A DNA stretch of 5,087 nucleotides from Clostridia bacterium (GTDB lineage Bacteria; Bacillota; Clostridia; Oscillospirales; Acutalibacteraceae), in the NCBI GenBank assembly GCA_017387165.1, contig JAFOFS010000036.1, positions 1 to 5,087 of the forward strand, given 5' to 3'. The position numbers and the translations under genes are program-made. Shown here piece after piece: positions 3,997 to 5,087 of the stretch (position 1 is its first letter; every line of letters starts with the position of its first letter). Under the pieces are notes generated by a model. It had not been told where the DNA came from and did not search any database. It worked only from the letters and a program-made list of their open reading frames with translations.

Positions 3997-5087
3997 ATGG
4001 CGGTAATCAGCGTATCGCAGCTGAATCGATATGTCAAAACGGTACTGGAACGCGATCCGCATCTCGGTTCTCTGTACATTCGCGGTGAGATCAGCAATTT
4101 CAAGAACCACTATTCGTCGGGTCATCTGTACCTTTCGCTGAAGGACGAGGGGGCGGTGATCAGCGCGGTGATGTACCGCTTTGCCGCTGCCAAGCTCACC
4201 TTCCGCCCCGAAGACGGTATGAAGGTAATCGTTCGGGCAAAAGTGACACTGTATGAAAAAGGCGGCTCTTATCAGCTGTTGATCGACGAGATGCAACCCG
4301 ACGGTGTCGGTGCTTTGCAGGTGGCCTATGAGCAGCTGAAAGCGAAATTGGCCGAAGAGGGCCTGTTTGACGAATCCCGTAAACGCCCCCTTCCGCGTTA
4401 TCCGGCGCGAGTCGGCGTGATCACTTCCGAAACCGGCGCGGCGGTGCAGGATATCCGCAACGTCCTCGGACGCCGATGCCCGATGGCGGAGATTGTGATG
4501 GCACCCGTTTTGGTGCAAGGCGACGGCGCGGCGGCGCAGATTACGGCTGCCGTCCGCGAGTTTAACGAAAAGATGGCGGTGGACGTGCTGATCGTCGGTC
4601 GCGGCGGCGGTTCCATTGAGGACCTGTGGGCCTTTAATGACGAAACACTGGCTCGCACCATTGCCGCTTCCCGTATACCGGTGATTTCCGCGGTTGGTCA
4701 CGAAACCGACTTTACCATTTGTGATTTCGTAGCCGATCTCCGTGCGCCGACGCCGTCGGCAGCAGCGGAACTGGCGGTGCCCGATCAAACCGAGCTTACG
4801 CAACGCTTGCTTCAGTGGAAGCAGCGTATGGCGGTTGCGTCTGCCGAAACGGTGCGCCGCGGTCGTCAGCGCGTCGATGCGCTGGCAGGTCGCCCGTGTA
4901 TGACCTCGCCGCTGTATGCGGTGGAGGAACAGCGGATGCGGCTGGATTATCTGCGGTTCCCGGAAAATTCTGCGGAATACCGGGCAAAAAAAGCCGAATA
5001 TCGGGATGCGCTGGTGGCAGCGCGGCTGAAGCAATGGCGCAACCGCTGTATCTCCGACGGCTATGAGCCGGGCTCCACCTTCAAGAC
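3997..5087 (+). CDS. xseA: Exodeoxyribonuclease VII large subunit, C-terminus replaced (chimeric, runs off window)
   Basis: The ATG at 3997 follows AAAGGAG (3982-3988) at eight bases. Residues 1 to about 318 are convincing XseA: an N-terminal OB fold (VSQLNRYVKTVLERDPHLGS at 6-25, RGEISNFKNHYSSGHLYLSL at 29-48) and the catalytic domain with PARVGVITSETGAAVQDI (136-153), IVGRGGGSIEDLWAFND (199-215) and SAVGHETDFTICDFVADLRA (231-250), then PTPSAAAELAVP. With XseB this enzyme degrades single-stranded DNA to acid-insoluble oligonucleotides and acts in repair. The family is usually 400-450 residues with a long C-terminal coiled coil that carries the small subunits. Here that part stops after about residue 318 (RMRLDYL), and the same frame continues into penicillin-binding-protein sequence (see next entry). 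There is no stop before the window ends. If this junction is real, the product would lack most of the XseB-binding region and probably be inactive. No xseB follows within the window. Confidence 0.92.
   Translation, partial: MAVISVSQLNRYVKTVLERDPHLGSLYIRGEISNFKNHYSSGHLYLSLKDEGAVISAVMYRFAAAKLTFRPEDGMKVIVRAKVTLYEKGGSYQLLIDEMQPDGVGALQVAYEQLKAKLAEEGLFDESRKRPLPRYPARVGVITSETGAAVQDIRNVLGRRCPMAEIVMAPVLVQGDGAAAQITAAVREFNEKMAVDVLIVGRGGGSIEDLWAFNDETLARTIAASRIPVISAVGHETDFTICDFVADLRAPTPSAAAELAVPDQTELTQRLLQWKQRMAVASAETVRRGRQRVDALAGRPCMTSPLYAVEEQRMRLDYLRFPENSAEYRAKKAEYRDALVAARLKQWRNRCISDGYEPGSTFK
4954..5087 (+). CDS. Class B penicillin-binding protein fragment (SpoVD/FtsI-like) fused in frame to xseA
   Basis: About 44 codons after the XseA part read as the region just before and including the transpeptidase active site of a class B penicillin-binding protein. 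The key stretch is QWRNRCISDGYEPGSTFK (residues 346-363 of the joint frame). NR-(x)3-D-x-(F/Y)-EPGST-x-K is the hallmark around the catalytic serine; here S360 and K363 form the SxxK motif, and the window ends one codon later. The preceding charged stretch (ENSAEYRAKKAEYRDALVAA) suits the helix seen in clostridial SpoVD/PBP2-like proteins before this motif. Such enzymes cross-link peptidoglycan; SpoVD does so for the spore cortex. Neither the membrane anchor nor the dimerisation domain is present, so this is not a functional gene as it stands. The left border is approximate (about 4945-4965). Which class B protein it derives from cannot be decided from so short a piece. Confidence 0.8.

Noticed and set aside
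4950..4975. Seven-base direct repeat TCTGCGG (4950-4956 and 4969-4975) and a five-base CCCGG/CCGGG dyad near the xseA-PBP junction
   Set aside because: Too short to show a target-site duplication, recombination site or mobile element border. No inverted-repeat ends or transposase sequence are visible.
3928..5034. Long open frame on the minus strand (368 codons) opposite xseA
   Set aside because: Same reasoning: histidine- and arginine-rich shadow of a strongly recognised forward gene. It also crosses the suspect junction unchanged, which carries no weight because shadow frames are permissive.
1..5087. A novel defence, mobile or biosynthetic system
   Set aside because: Every gene belongs to a known sporulation or housekeeping family in a familiar order. 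No toxin-antitoxin, phage, transposase, CRISPR or biosynthetic signature was found on either strand.

Overview
The window is a forward-strand, gene-dense stretch of a spore-forming Firmicute chromosome, most likely from the class Clostridia and plausibly an Oscillospiraceae/Ruminococcaceae-like lineage. That placement rests on the spoIIIA genes, on protein style, and on the sequence being moderately GC-rich by eye; it is an inference, not a database result.

Bases 1-2031 hold the 3' end of the spoIIIA sporulation operon: the C-terminal half of spoIIIAE, then spoIIIAF, spoIIIAG and spoIIIAH. The first two overlap by four bases and the rest lie 4-18 bases apart. Their products form the mother-cell half of the channel (feeding tube) that links mother cell and forespore during engulfment. 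SpoIIIAG looks unusually short because the segment that normally interrupts its ring-building fold is nearly absent.

Bases 2032-2162 are an AT-rich gap, the longest non-coding stretch here. It carries an extended -10 vegetative-type promoter, a perfect 9-bp inverted repeat over the predicted transcription start, and a small UUCG-capped hairpin in the leader. Downstream is a housekeeping cluster: an Asp23/YqhY-like gene, a long hairpin, nusB, a TsaD-like (M22 glycoprotease family) gene, and xseA. This resembles the Bacillus subtilis order spoIIIAH-accB-accC-yqhY-nusB-folD-xseA-xseB, except that accBC is absent and the TsaD-like gene sits in the folD position.

The last ~130 bases are anomalous. 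The xseA frame runs, without a stop, out of exonuclease VII sequence into a class B penicillin-binding protein segment that ends exactly at its SxxK active-site motif. The XseA coiled-coil C-terminus and xseB are missing. An assembly chimera near a contig end is the likeliest cause; a real recombination is possible. Apart from this junction and the regulatory details, the region is ordinary, and I see no sign of an undescribed multi-gene system. No tRNA, rRNA, CRISPR array or insertion sequence is visible.
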